Positions 1 through 7,664 of a stretch of 64,000 nucleotides of DNA are shown one piece after another. The DNA is from Streptomyces decoyicus (GTDB taxonomy: Bacteria; Actinomycetota; Actinomycetes; Streptomycetales; Streptomycetaceae). Made by a program: the position numbers and the translations under genes. The stretch spans positions 5,642,001-5,706,000 of the forward strand of contig NZ_CP082301.1 of NCBI RefSeq assembly GCF_019880305.1. The letters are read 5' to 3'. The notes beneath the pieces were generated by a model. That model was given only the letters and a program-made list of their open reading frames with translations. It was not told the origin of the DNA and searched no databases. Positions within the stretch are counted from its first letter, which is position 1. Each line of letters opens with the position of its first letter.

Positions 1-103
1 CCAACCCGATGAGTGCCAGTGGTGGCCGGGGGGCCGTGCGGCTCGTCGGGGCGTTGCGGAAGTGCGTCGGGGCCCCGGAGGCCCCGGGGGCTGGACGGGG
101 ACG

Positions 104-150
104 GTCGTGCCGGGGCGGGCGCACCGCATGTGCGCCCGCCCCGGCACGAC
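104..150 (-). terminator. Rho-independent-type terminator of the padR operon
   Basis: A perfect 20-bp inverted repeat (104-123 and 131-150) with a 7-nt loop lies 11 bp beyond the padR stop codon. There is no long T tract, as is common for Streptomyces terminators. Confidence 0.8.
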
Positions 151-160
151 CCCGGACCGC

Positions 161-1330
161 TCAGTCGTCCCGGTCCGCCAAGGACGCGTACTGCTCCGGA
201 TGACGCAGCAGTGCACCGATGTGGGCGGCGGCCGTCGACAGCCTGCGGCGGGACTCCTTCAGCTGCTCGGCGGTGACGCCGTGGTCGCGTGCCGCGTCCC
301 GCAGGTCGTCGCGGAAACGGTCCAGCAGCCGGTCGAAGTCGCGGGCCGGGTTGTCGCCGGCCGGTTCCCGGGCCCACTCCGGGGCCGGCGGAGCCCCGGC
401 CGCCGGGCCCTCCGCGGTGCCCTCAGTGGTGCCCTCCTCGGCCACGTCGACGCGCTCGACCGTCACCCGGGTCCCGTTCTCCGCGCCGCCGCGCCCGGCC
501 CCGTCCGGTTCGCCGCCGCGCCCGGCGCCGGACTGGCCGCCGGTGAAGCGGCCGACCTCGCGGGACACCTCGGACAGCGCCTCGCGCACCGCGCCCGACC
601 AGTCGCCCGACCGCACCGCCCCCTGGGTCTGCTCCTGTACGCGCTTGATGACCCGCTGGACCTCCTCGCGCGCGAACACCTGGGCGTCCCTGGCCTGCTT
701 ACGGGCCCGCTGGGCGTCCTGGCGGGCGCGCCGGCTCTCCTCCTTGGCCCGCCGGGCCTGCTCCTTCCACTCCTCCTTGGCGCGCCGGAACTCCTCCTTC
801 GCCTGCCGCCAGGACTCCTTGTCGCCGAACGCCGCGTCGAAGTAGTCGGAGGCCTCGGGGAAGGGCCGCCCGGCCGCGTCGTCCTGGGCGTCCGTCGTCC
901 CGTCGCCGTTCCGCCCGGCCGTCCCGCTTCCTCGCGCGTCCTTGCGGGCCTGCTGGGCGGCCTCCCGGATCTCGCGGCGCAGGTCCCGCGCCGAACCGCT
1001 CACGTCCTCCCGGATGTCGGAGGCGAGCGCGGCGACCGACTCCCGGATCTCCAGTTCGAGGTCCGCCAACTCGCCGCCACGGTCGGCGAGTTCGGCCCGT
1101 CCGGCATCGGTGATCGAGTAGACCTTGCGGCCGCCCTCGGTCGCATGGGTCACCAGGCCCTCGGCCTCCAGCTTGGCCAGCCGGGGGTAGACCGTGCCGG
1201 CGGAGGGGGCGTAGAGGCCCTGGAAGCGTTCCTCCAGGAGGCGGATGATCTCGTAGCCGTGCCGCGGGGTCTCGTCCAGCAGCTTGAGGAGGTAGAGACG
1301 CAGGCGGCCATGGGCGAAGACGGGGGGCAT
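161..1330 (-). CDS. PadR family transcriptional regulator with long coiled-coil C-terminus
   Basis: A 389-residue protein. The first ~95 residues form a PadR winged helix: HGYEIIRLLEERF, then SAGTVYPRLAKLEAEGLV, then a wing ending KVYSITDAGRAEL. PadR proteins usually repress their own operon and respond to stress or ligands. Classical PadR proteins are about 110-190 residues, so this one is unusually long. Residues ~95-260 are rich in Arg/Glu/Lys/Ala and predict a long charged helix (repeated RRAKEE and RKQARDAQ). The C-terminus holds another helical segment. The start is the ATG 2 bp after the stop of the upstream DUF4097 gene, with a GAAGAAGG ribosome site inside that gene, so the two are co-transcribed and probably translationally coupled. 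The DNA-binding class is clear; the ligand is unknown. Confidence 0.88.
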   Translation of the reverse strand: MPPVFAHGRLRLYLLKLLDETPRHGYEIIRLLEERFQGLYAPSAGTVYPRLAKLEAEGLVTHATEGGRKVYSITDAGRAELADRGGELADLELEIRESVAALASDIREDVSGSARDLRREIREAAQQARKDARGSGTAGRNGDGTTDAQDDAAGRPFPEASDYFDAAFGDKESWRQAKEEFRRAKEEWKEQARRAKEESRRARQDAQRARKQARDAQVFAREEVQRVIKRVQEQTQGAVRSGDWSGAVREALSEVSREVGRFTGGQSGAGRGGEPDGAGRGGAENGTRVTVERVDVAEEGTTEGTAEGPAAGAPPAPEWAREPAGDNPARDFDRLLDRFRDDLRDAARDHGVTAEQLKESRRRLSTAAAHIGALLRHPEQYASLADRDD

Positions 1331-1332
1331 GC

Positions 1333-2265
1333 TCAGAGCACCTTCTTCTCGGCGGGCGGGTCGGTGGGGGAGTCCTCGGGCGGACCGGGGGCCGGGCCGC
1401 CGCCGGGGGCGCCGTGCCGGCCGTCCTCGTCCCCGAAGGAGGGGCGGCGCAGCAGGGCCAGGGCGCCGGAGACGGTGGTGACCTTGAGCCTGCCGGTGCC
1501 CGCGCCCAGCGAGCCGGTGATCTTCTTCGCGCCCCACTGGCCGCTGACCCGCAGATCGTCGAAGGCGTTGGAGACCGTGCCGCTCGCGGTGTTGGCCTCG
1601 ACCGTGGCGTCCGCCGGATCGGGCAGCCGGATGGCGACCTCCCCGGAGACCGTCGTCAAGGTGATGTCGGCGCCCTTCGCGGGGTCCAGGTCGAGGACCA
1701 TGTCGCCGCTGACGGAGTCGGCCCGCACCGCGCCGCCCGCACCGTCGATGACCGTCAGATCCCCCGAGACGGAGTTGAAGCGCAGATCGCCGCTGACCGA
1801 CTGCACCTCGACGTTGCCGGAGACGGTGTCGGCCCGCACCCCTCCGGTCAGCCCGACGAGCGTGCTGTCGCCGGAGACGCCGCGGACGTCCGTACGCCCC
1901 GAGATGCCGGAGACCACCGCGCCGGCGCCGACCACGCCGACTTCGACCCGGGTGCCGGCCGGTACCGTCACCGACACCACCGCGCTGCGGTTCCACCCCT
2001 TGCGGTCGAGGAACTTCAAGAAGCCCTTCCAGGGGAGGTCCTCGTAGGCGATCGACAGCGTGCCGCCGGCGCACGAGACGGTCAGCGGCGGACCGTGCAG
2101 CTCGCTGATCTCCAGGCGGGCCGGGCCGCCGTCCGTGGTGCCGACGACGTTGACGGTGCCGTTGACCACGCGCACGTTCAAGGTGTCGACGGCTTCGCTG
2201 ACCTCCAGAGTGCGTGGTGAGGTCACCTGTGTCGGTTGGTGCGACCACTCGGTCCCGGCTGACAT
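1333..2265 (-). CDS. DUF4097 family beta-strand repeat protein
   Basis: A 310-residue protein whose middle (~100-260) is a run of short repeats built on V-S-G-[DEN] (SVSGDLRF, SVSGDLTV, SVSGDMVL, TVSGEVAI), as in DUF4097 proteins predicted to fold as a right-handed beta-helix or adhesin-like solenoid. There is no signal peptide or membrane segment, so it is probably cytoplasmic or membrane-associated. An upstream in-frame start at 2298 exists, but the ATG at 2265 has a good GGGGAG ribosome site 7 nt away. It is the first gene of the operon with padR, downstream of the palindrome at 2297-2323. DUF4097 genes often sit beside PadR-type or sigma/anti-sigma regulators; the biochemical role is unknown. 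Confidence 0.85.
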   Translation of the reverse strand: MSAGTEWSHQPTQVTSPRTLEVSEAVDTLNVRVVNGTVNVVGTTDGGPARLEISELHGPPLTVSCAGGTLSIAYEDLPWKGFLKFLDRKGWNRSAVVSVTVPAGTRVEVGVVGAGAVVSGISGRTDVRGVSGDSTLVGLTGGVRADTVSGNVEVQSVSGDLRFNSVSGDLTVIDGAGGAVRADSVSGDMVLDLDPAKGADITLTTVSGEVAIRLPDPADATVEANTASGTVSNAFDDLRVSGQWGAKKITGSLGAGTGRLKVTTVSGALALLRRPSFGDEDGRHGAPGGGPAPGPPEDSPTDPPAEKKVL

Positions 2266-2296
2266 GCCTGCCTCCCCTGAAACGCTGCAACGCAAC

Positions 2297-2323
2297 ATAT
2301 CGCGTCTATTTCAGACACGATAT
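2297..2323 (-). promoter_or_regulatory. Palindromic operator candidate of the DUF4097-padR operon
   Basis: Inverted repeat ATATCGCGTCT (2297-2307), 5-nt spacer, AGACACGATAT (2313-2323), with one mismatch over 11-bp arms. A second perfect palindrome CGATATATCG (2318-2327) overlaps the right arm, and ATATCGCG occurs directly repeated at 2297 and 2322, 25 bp apart. It is AT-rich in a GC-rich setting and sits 32 bp before the first gene. It is the obvious candidate for PadR autoregulation; this is inference. Confidence 0.6.
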
Positions 2324-2497
2324 ATCGCGGATGGGTGAAGTCAAGTGCCTCGTCCGGGGGGGGGTGTGGCCGGAGTGCGTCCATCCCTCGCGTCCTTGCT
2401 CGTCTCAGGCGCGGAACGGGGAACCGTCCGGTGCGGTGGCGCAGTCTTCAGTGGTGTCCGTTGACGTCGTGGCGCATGCCATGAAGGAGTCGAACAC

Positions 2498-2923
2498 ATG
2501 CGTAGAACAACGGGGTTGCTCTCGGTTCTGGTGCTGGGTGCCGCAGTGGCCGGGCCGGTCGCGTCGGCGCACGCCGCGCCCGCCACCGCTTCCGCGGCCT
2601 CCGCCTGTCACCGCCTGGTCGTCAAGGCGAACGCGTCGAACAACAAGGCGCTGTCGGCCGACAACTCCCACAGCTACAAGAAGGCCATCGGCCACAACAA
2701 GGCGACCCAGAAGTACCTCGTCCAGGCGACGAGGGCCTGCCGGCACGCGCGCCACGCGGCGGAGATCCGGCGCGCGCTCGACGGTGCACGGGGCGGAGTG
2801 GAGACGGCCGAGCACCACAACAAGAGGGCCTACGCCGAGCACGACTCGCGGGCCGGGCGCGCGGCGGCCCACGCCGAACGCAACGCGAAGGCGCGGCTGC
2901 GCATCGCGCTCCATTACTCCTGA
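2498..2923 (+). CDS. Small secreted Ala/His-rich hypothetical protein
   Basis: A 141-residue protein. The N-terminus is a clear Sec signal: RR, a hydrophobic core LLSVLVLGAAVAGPVA, then ASAHA-A as a likely signal peptidase I site near residue 26. The mature part is basic, helical and rich in Ala, His, Asn, Lys and Arg (AERNAKARLRI), with two Cys residues (around 37 and 81) that could pair outside the cell. The start is fixed by AAGGAG 8 nt upstream of the ATG. I do not recognise a family. A hairpin at 2939-2970 follows it. Confidence 0.75.
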   Translation: MRRTTGLLSVLVLGAAVAGPVASAHAAPATASAASACHRLVVKANASNNKALSADNSHSYKKAIGHNKATQKYLVQATRACRHARHAAEIRRALDGARGGVETAEHHNKRAYAEHDSRAGRAAAHAERNAKARLRIALHYS

Positions 2924-2938
2924 GCCAGGTCCCTTCGT

Positions 2939-2970
2939 GAACGGCCCGCTGCCCGCGCGGCGGGCCGTTC
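2939..2970. terminator. Bidirectional hairpin between convergent genes
   Basis: An 11-bp perfect stem, GAACGGCCCGC with GCGGGCCGTTC, and a 10-nt loop. It lies between the secreted-protein gene (+) and the DUF6104-like gene (-) and could serve both. Confidence 0.6.
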
Positions 2971-3059
2971 CCGCTCCGGGAACGCCGCACGGACCGCACC
3001 TGCCGCCCGGGGCCGGTGCCGGCACCCGCCCCGCCGTACGCCGGGGCAGGCCCGGCCGG

Positions 3060-3242
3060 CTACTCGTCCTCGTCCTCGTCGTCCAGCCGGGCCAGCCAGG
3101 TGGCCAGCCGCTCCACCGGTACCTCGAAGTCCGGGTTCAGATCGACGAACGTACGCAGCTGATCGGCCACCCACCCGAGGGTGACCTCCTCCTCGCCGCG
3201 TCGGTTCTCCAGCTCCTCGATGCCACGGTCAGTGAAATACAC
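3060..3242 (-). CDS. DUF6104 family small protein
   Basis: A 60-residue acidic protein beginning YFTDRGIEELENRRG and ending in a run of Asp/Glu. The core (LRTFVDLNPDFEVPVERLATW, split here as two adjacent motifs) matches the small DUF6104-type proteins found across Streptomyces, as far as I remember. I chose the GTG at 3242 because GGAG lies 5 nt upstream and the conserved part begins immediately after it. An ATG at 3263 would add seven residues. Function unknown. Confidence 0.72.
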   Translation of the reverse strand: MYFTDRGIEELENRRGEEEVTLGWVADQLRTFVDLNPDFEVPVERLATWLARLDDEDEDE

Positions 3243-3395
3243 GCGCTCTCCACCAGGGGTCATGGGCTATTCCCGGCCAGGATAGGCAGGCTCACGGACC
3301 TCTCGCGCCACAGGCGCCCGAGGGCTAGCCTGATCACCTGTCAACGGTCCTGCGGCAATGGGGGAATTGCCGCCCACGGGGAGCAGGAGGCCGTG

Positions 3396-3824
3396 ATGCA
3401 AGATCGCGCGCAGCGGATCGAGCTGCCCGACGGTACGGAAGTCTGGGCCCGGGTCTCCCGGCTCGACGCCCCCGGGCTCGACGGCCCGGACGACATGGAC
3501 GGGACCGACGGCGAATTCGAGGACGTCGGCGCCTGGGACGCGCTCGGCGCCCGGGTCGAGGGGCTCCGCGAGGTGATCGGCGGGGTCGCCGCCAGCGTCC
3601 GCAGGGCGACCGAGCGGGTCGCCCCGCACGAGACCAGTGTGACCTTCGGCGTGGAGCTCTCGGCCAAGCCGGGCAAGGCCGTCGCCCTGCTCGCGGACGG
3701 CGAGGCCAAGGCCAATCTCTCCGTCACGCTCACCTGGCGGCGCGAGGACGGGACGCCCTTACCGGCGGAGGCGCACGGGGGACCTGCGGCCGGCCGTCGG
3801 GAGCCGGATGATGCGAGCCGCTGA
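3396..3824 (+). CDS. Trypco1-type protein (CU044_2847 family), first gene of the VMAP-type operon
   Basis: A 142-residue protein matching the trypsin-co-occurring domain 1 pattern: an N-terminal IELPDGTEVWARV strand, a middle AALGAR/VEGLREVIGG helix region, then VTFGVELSAKPGKAVA and NLSVTLTWRR strands. These proteins sit next to trypsin-like proteases in conflict systems and probably act as partners or substrates of the protease. The ATG has AGGAGG 5 nt upstream. The TGA overlaps the protease ATG by one base, giving translational coupling. Codon 122 is TTA (3759-3761), read in Streptomyces by the bldA tRNA. A small stem (3353-3359/3366-3372) lies in the leader. Confidence 0.82.
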   Translation: MQDRAQRIELPDGTEVWARVSRLDAPGLDGPDDMDGTDGEFEDVGAWDALGARVEGLREVIGGVAASVRRATERVAPHETSVTFGVELSAKPGKAVALLADGEAKANLSVTLTWRREDGTPLPAEAHGGPAAGRREPDDASR

Positions 3825-6256
3825 TGACGACATCCGAGGGCCAGTCCGCCGTCCGCGGTGACCGCGCCCACTACGCACAGCTCCTCGACCACGCCGGACG
3901 CACCACCGTCGGACTGCGCGCCGCACCGGGCGCGACCGCCACCCGGTCATGGGGCAGCGGGGTACTGATCGCCCCGGGATGGGTGCTGACCTGCGCTCAT
4001 GTGCTCGCGGCGAGCGATGGGCGGCGCCGTGACACCGGCCCGGACGGTGTCTTCGGGGTCGTGTGCGGCGGCCGGGTGGTGCCCGCGCGGCTGGCTTACG
4101 ACCTGAGCCGCCCCGCCCCGGAAGCCGGCCCCGCCGCCGCCCGCGCCGACCTCGCCCTGGTCCGGCTGCTCGACCCGGAGACCGAGCACCCCTGTGCCTG
4201 GCTCAGCGATCAGCCGGCGACGCTCCTGGAGGACGCGTACATCTTCCGCGGGCACGATCATGCGGGCGGGGGCGAGGACGTGGAAGCGGCCGGGCGGGGC
4301 GGCGGGAGCGGTGGTGCGGACGGGGGCGCGGCCGCGGGCCGGTCCCGGGAACGCGTCATACGTGACTCGTGCGACACAGGCGACACAGGCGGCGCAGGCA
4401 GCGCAGGAACGCCACGCGACGGACACCGCGGCCACGGGCCGGGTGAGGGCCGCGGCGCCCCTGAGGCGGACGGCGGGTCCGGCCGGAGCGGCTCGGACGA
4501 CGGGCCCGGCCTGCACGGGCCGGACGGCGGCCGTGGTGTGCACGGGCCGGACGGCGGCCGTGGTGTGCACGGGCCGGGCGACGGGCACGGTGTGCACGGC
4601 GCGCCCGCCTTCCCGCGCGCTCCCGTCACCCCTGTCACACCCGTCGACACCTTCATCGCGGTCCGCTTCGGTGCCCGCGACGCCCGGGGACTTCAGTTCG
4701 GCAGCGATGTCCGGGTCATGCCCGGCGCCTCGGGCGGGCCGCTGATCGACTGTGACCGCGGCGAGGTGGTCGGCATCGTCAAGGGCCGCCATCAACAGGA
4801 CCATGTCGGGCTCGCGGTGCCGGTCACCGCGCTGCGCGGGCTGGGCCCTGAACACCTGGTCCCGGGCGCCGAGGGCCTCGGCCCCGACCCGTATCACGCG
4901 CTGATGAGCCTGCACGACCGCTGGCACTGGGCCGGTCAGGACCTCGGCCGTGCCGTCGGGTCCACCTGGTTCGACGCCCAGCACGCGATCATGGCGGGCC
5001 GTGGCCGCCTGTGGGGCGTACAGGAGCGGCTCCAGGCGCTGGACCTGCTCGCCCACCTGCCCGCACCGCGCGATCCGCTGGTCGTGGAGGCCGCGGTCGG
5101 CGAGGTGCTGGACCGCGGGGACCGGCCCGGGGCCTGGTCGCTGCGCACCTGGCGGGACGGCCATGGCGCGCTCTACCAGGGCAGCGACCCGTACACGGAG
5201 CTGCGCGCCTTTGTGCACTACCTGCGGATCGTGGCGCAGCTGACCGCCGACGAGGTGCGCGACGTACCGGGTGAACAGGCCGCTGCGGTACGCGAGCAGG
5301 CCACCCGCCTCGCGGAGTTCGTGCAGGCCAAGGCGGTGGTGCTGCTGCCGCAGGACCGCCGCAGGATAGGTCCGGTACGGCGCCGCCCGCGCTCCGTGCT
5401 CGTCGAGTTCGAGCCGCTGTTCTACGACGAAGGCGGACCGGAGCTGTTCAACTGGTCGGTCAGCGAGGGCTACGGCCAAGGGCAGTGGCTGCGGGTGGAC
5501 GTCCAGGAGTCGGCCGGCGGGGTGCCCTTCGAGCAGGCGCGGGAGCAGGTGCTGCGACGGCTCGGCGGGCGGCTGCTGCGGGCCGACAGCGACGCCGGGC
5601 CGGGCGCCCGGGTACGGCTGGAGGTCGCCGTCCCCGAAGGCCACTGGCACACCGCCGCCGGCCAGTGGGAGGTCCCGGCCTCGACCCGGCGCACCGCCCG
5701 GCTGCGGCCGGTGGGCCCCGGGCGCGCCGTGATCCTGCGCGACCAGGGACGGCGCGAGCAGATCGACCCGGCCTGGCTGCGCCGCTGGCAGGGCCTGGCC
5801 GCGGCCCGGGAACTCCAGGCGCTGCGCCTCGCGCCGCGCACGGGCGACGGCGCGCGGCCCGGTTCCGTGGAGGCGATCTGGCGGCTGCTGGAGACGGCCG
5901 GCGAGGGCGCGCTGCCCGCGCTGTGCCATACGGTCGCCGACGGGTTCGGCCGGGACGCGGTCGGCGTCGCCCTGGACACCGGCTTCCCGGCCGGGCTGTG
6001 GCCGGCCGCCGGCCACGGCGAGGAACGGGACTGCGATGCCGGCTGCGAGGAGTTCCACCGCGGGGTGCGGGAGCTGCTCCAGGGCTCGGGCGGGGTGGCC
6101 CGGCTCCCCGAGCTGGTCCGGCAGTTGCGGGCCAAGGCCGCCGAGGCCGCGGAGGAGGGCGCGCACTGGGCCCGCGATCTGGTGCTCCTCTACGACGACC
6201 CGGAGGACCCGATTCCGCCCCTCTTCACGGACCGCCCGCAGCTCTCTCCACGATGA
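3824..6256 (+). CDS. Trypsin-like serine protease with VMAP-type C-terminal region
   Basis: An 810-residue protein. Residues ~25-350 are a trypsin-like peptidase with an intact triad: His59 in LTCAHV, Asp109 in ARADLALV, Ser303 in PGASGGPL. An insertion of about 125 residues (~145-270) rich in Gly/Asp/His/Arg separates the Asp and Ser; it contains a 27-bp DNA tandem repeat. Residues ~365-810 resemble the vWA-MoxR-associated protein (VMAP) C-terminal region, with many Trp, Arg and acidic residues. No signal peptide is present, so it should act in the cytosol. In VMAP ternary systems such a protein is the effector controlled by the MoxR and vWA partners encoded next to it. Family assignment of the protease half is firm; the VMAP-C call rests on context and resemblance. 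Confidence 0.83.
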   Translation: MTTSEGQSAVRGDRAHYAQLLDHAGRTTVGLRAAPGATATRSWGSGVLIAPGWVLTCAHVLAASDGRRRDTGPDGVFGVVCGGRVVPARLAYDLSRPAPEAGPAAARADLALVRLLDPETEHPCAWLSDQPATLLEDAYIFRGHDHAGGGEDVEAAGRGGGSGGADGGAAAGRSRERVIRDSCDTGDTGGAGSAGTPRDGHRGHGPGEGRGAPEADGGSGRSGSDDGPGLHGPDGGRGVHGPDGGRGVHGPGDGHGVHGAPAFPRAPVTPVTPVDTFIAVRFGARDARGLQFGSDVRVMPGASGGPLIDCDRGEVVGIVKGRHQQDHVGLAVPVTALRGLGPEHLVPGAEGLGPDPYHALMSLHDRWHWAGQDLGRAVGSTWFDAQHAIMAGRGRLWGVQERLQALDLLAHLPAPRDPLVVEAAVGEVLDRGDRPGAWSLRTWRDGHGALYQGSDPYTELRAFVHYLRIVAQLTADEVRDVPGEQAAAVREQATRLAEFVQAKAVVLLPQDRRRIGPVRRRPRSVLVEFEPLFYDEGGPELFNWSVSEGYGQGQWLRVDVQESAGGVPFEQAREQVLRRLGGRLLRADSDAGPGARVRLEVAVPEGHWHTAAGQWEVPASTRRTARLRPVGPGRAVILRDQGRREQIDPAWLRRWQGLAAARELQALRLAPRTGDGARPGSVEAIWRLLETAGEGALPALCHTVADGFGRDAVGVALDTGFPAGLWPAAGHGEERDCDAGCEEFHRGVRELLQGSGGVARLPELVRQLRAKAAEAAEEGAHWARDLVLLYDDPEDPIPPLFTDRPQLSPR
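4514..4594 (+). repeat. 27-bp tandem repeat (x3) inside the protease gene
   Basis: Three consecutive 27-bp units beginning CACGGGCCGG (4514-4540, 4541-4567, 4568-4594). The first two are identical and the third is diverged. It is in frame and encodes HGPDGGRGV-type nonapeptides in the low-complexity insertion. Confidence 0.85.
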
Positions 6257-6608
6257 GCGGACCGGGGAGCCGCCCCCGGAGCGGTTCGGGCGCCGCGCAC
6301 GCCCCCTACACCTCGCACGCGCCCGGTGCCCGACCCGGTCGTTTCCGCCCCTCGTGCGGCAAGTCGCGCCCCGGACTGGGCACTTGGCCGCCTGCGATGC
6401 CCACAGGGGAGACCGGAAACCGCCCCGTGCGCTTCCGTCCGGCTGGGTACTGTCATAGCGTCGTGGAAGACGTGTTCGTGATTGCGCACGTGCGTGATCG
6501 TGGGTGGCGGACGTGGGGGAGGCCGGGGTGGACGATGCCGACGTCTCCGGCGATCCGCCATGACCATCGCTCCTGACCGAGGCCTGGCCGGCGACGAGGA
6601 GTTCCGAC
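6257..6608 (+). other. 352-bp gap inside the VMAP-type locus
   Basis: No convincing gene. A perfect 10-bp palindrome CGCACGTGCG lies at 6485-6494, about 115 bp before the MoxR start, in a slightly AT-richer stretch (6450-6500). This could mark a separate promoter for the MoxR/vWA pair. Confidence 0.4.
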
Positions 6609-7664
6609 GTGAGCGACTGGCTCATCTACCGTGGCGCGGGGGCACCGCACGACGGAATTGAGCACCTTCCGCCGCCACCACCATGGCGTGATTTCGACGG
6701 CGGCCCCCTCGTGGCGCCGCCGGCCGCCCTCGACCCCTCCTCCGAGCGCAGGCTCGGTGTGCAGCACCGGGAAGCCAGCCACCACCGCCCCGGCGAGACC
6801 GAGCGCGAGCTGGTCAATGCCGCCCTCTATCTGCGCCGGCCGCTGCTGGTGACCGGCGCTCCGGGCAGCGGCAAGAGCACCCTGGCCCATTCGGTCGCCT
6901 ATGAACTCGGCCTCGGCCGGGTGCTCGGCTGGCCGGTCGTCAGCCGCAGCACGCTCCGCGACGGCCTGTACGACTACGACGCCATCGGCCGCCTCCAGGA
7001 CCTCCAGATCGCCCGCGCCGACCCGGCCGCCGGGGACGGCGCGGCGACGGCGGACGCGGACCCCACCGACGAACCCGGCGGCGGCATCGGCCGCTATATC
7101 CGCCTCGGCCCGCTCGGTACGGCCCTGCTGCCCGCCGCCCGGCCCCGCGTGCTGCTCGTCGACGAGCTCGACAAGAGCGACATCGATCTGCCCAACGACC
7201 TCCTGAACGTGCTGGAGGAAGGGGAGTTCCGGATTCCGGAGCTGGAGCGGCTGGCCGGATCCGCCCCCGAGGTGGAGGTGCTCAGCGACGACGGCGCGCG
7301 GGTGACGGTGCGCGACGGCCGGGTGCGCTGCCATGCCTTCCCCTTCATCGTCCTCACCAGCAACGGCGAGCGCGACTTCCCGGCACCCCTGTTGCGCCGC
7401 TGTATCCACCTCCACATCCCGGCCCCCGACAAGGAGCGGCTCGCGGCCATGGTGCGGGCCCACTTCGGCGAGGGGGCCGCCGAGCGCTACGAAGCGGTGA
7501 TCGACCGTTTCCTGGACCGTGAGCCCGGCGATGTGCGCGCCGTCGACCAGCTGTTCAACGCCATCCACCTCACACAGAAGGCGGGCTGGACGGACGAGGA
7601 CGAGGAGGAGACCCGACGGCGTCTGACGGCGGAGCTGATGCGGCCTCTTGATCGGACGAGGTGA
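6609..7664 (+). CDS. MoxR family AAA+ ATPase
   Basis: A 351-residue protein. Walker A is GAPGSGKST (residues 83-91), Walker B is VLLVDELDKS with Asp185/Glu186, and sensor 1 is VLTSNGERD near residue 252. An insertion rich in Ala/Asp (~137-160) lies between the two. MoxR ATPases remodel proteins together with vWA-domain partners. Here the vWA-like gene overlaps its 3' end by four bases (GTGA), which strongly suggests a stoichiometric pair. The GTG start has GAGGAG 7 nt upstream. It probably powers or gates the protease encoded upstream. Confidence 0.9.
   Translation: MSDWLIYRGAGAPHDGIEHLPPPPPWRDFDGGPLVAPPAALDPSSERRLGVQHREASHHRPGETERELVNAALYLRRPLLVTGAPGSGKSTLAHSVAYELGLGRVLGWPVVSRSTLRDGLYDYDAIGRLQDLQIARADPAAGDGAATADADPTDEPGGGIGRYIRLGPLGTALLPAARPRVLLVDELDKSDIDLPNDLLNVLEEGEFRIPELERLAGSAPEVEVLSDDGARVTVRDGRVRCHAFPFIVLTSNGERDFPAPLLRRCIHLHIPAPDKERLAAMVRAHFGEGAAERYEAVIDRFLDREPGDVRAVDQLFNAIHLTQKAGWTDEDEEETRRRLTAELMRPLDRTR

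Noticed and set aside
62..2047. A 661-codon plus-strand open frame opposite padR and DUF4097
   Set aside because: It is antisense to well-recognised genes, its composition is shadow-like, and it has no domain or ribosome site. High GC keeps all frames open.
161..2290. One 709-codon frame covering padR and the region upstream
   Set aside because: The upstream part is an out-of-frame reading of DUF4097. The PadR fold begins at the ATG at 1330.
3947..6625. Large minus-strand frame opposite the protease
   Set aside because: Antisense shadow with Arg/Gly/Pro-rich composition and no motifs.
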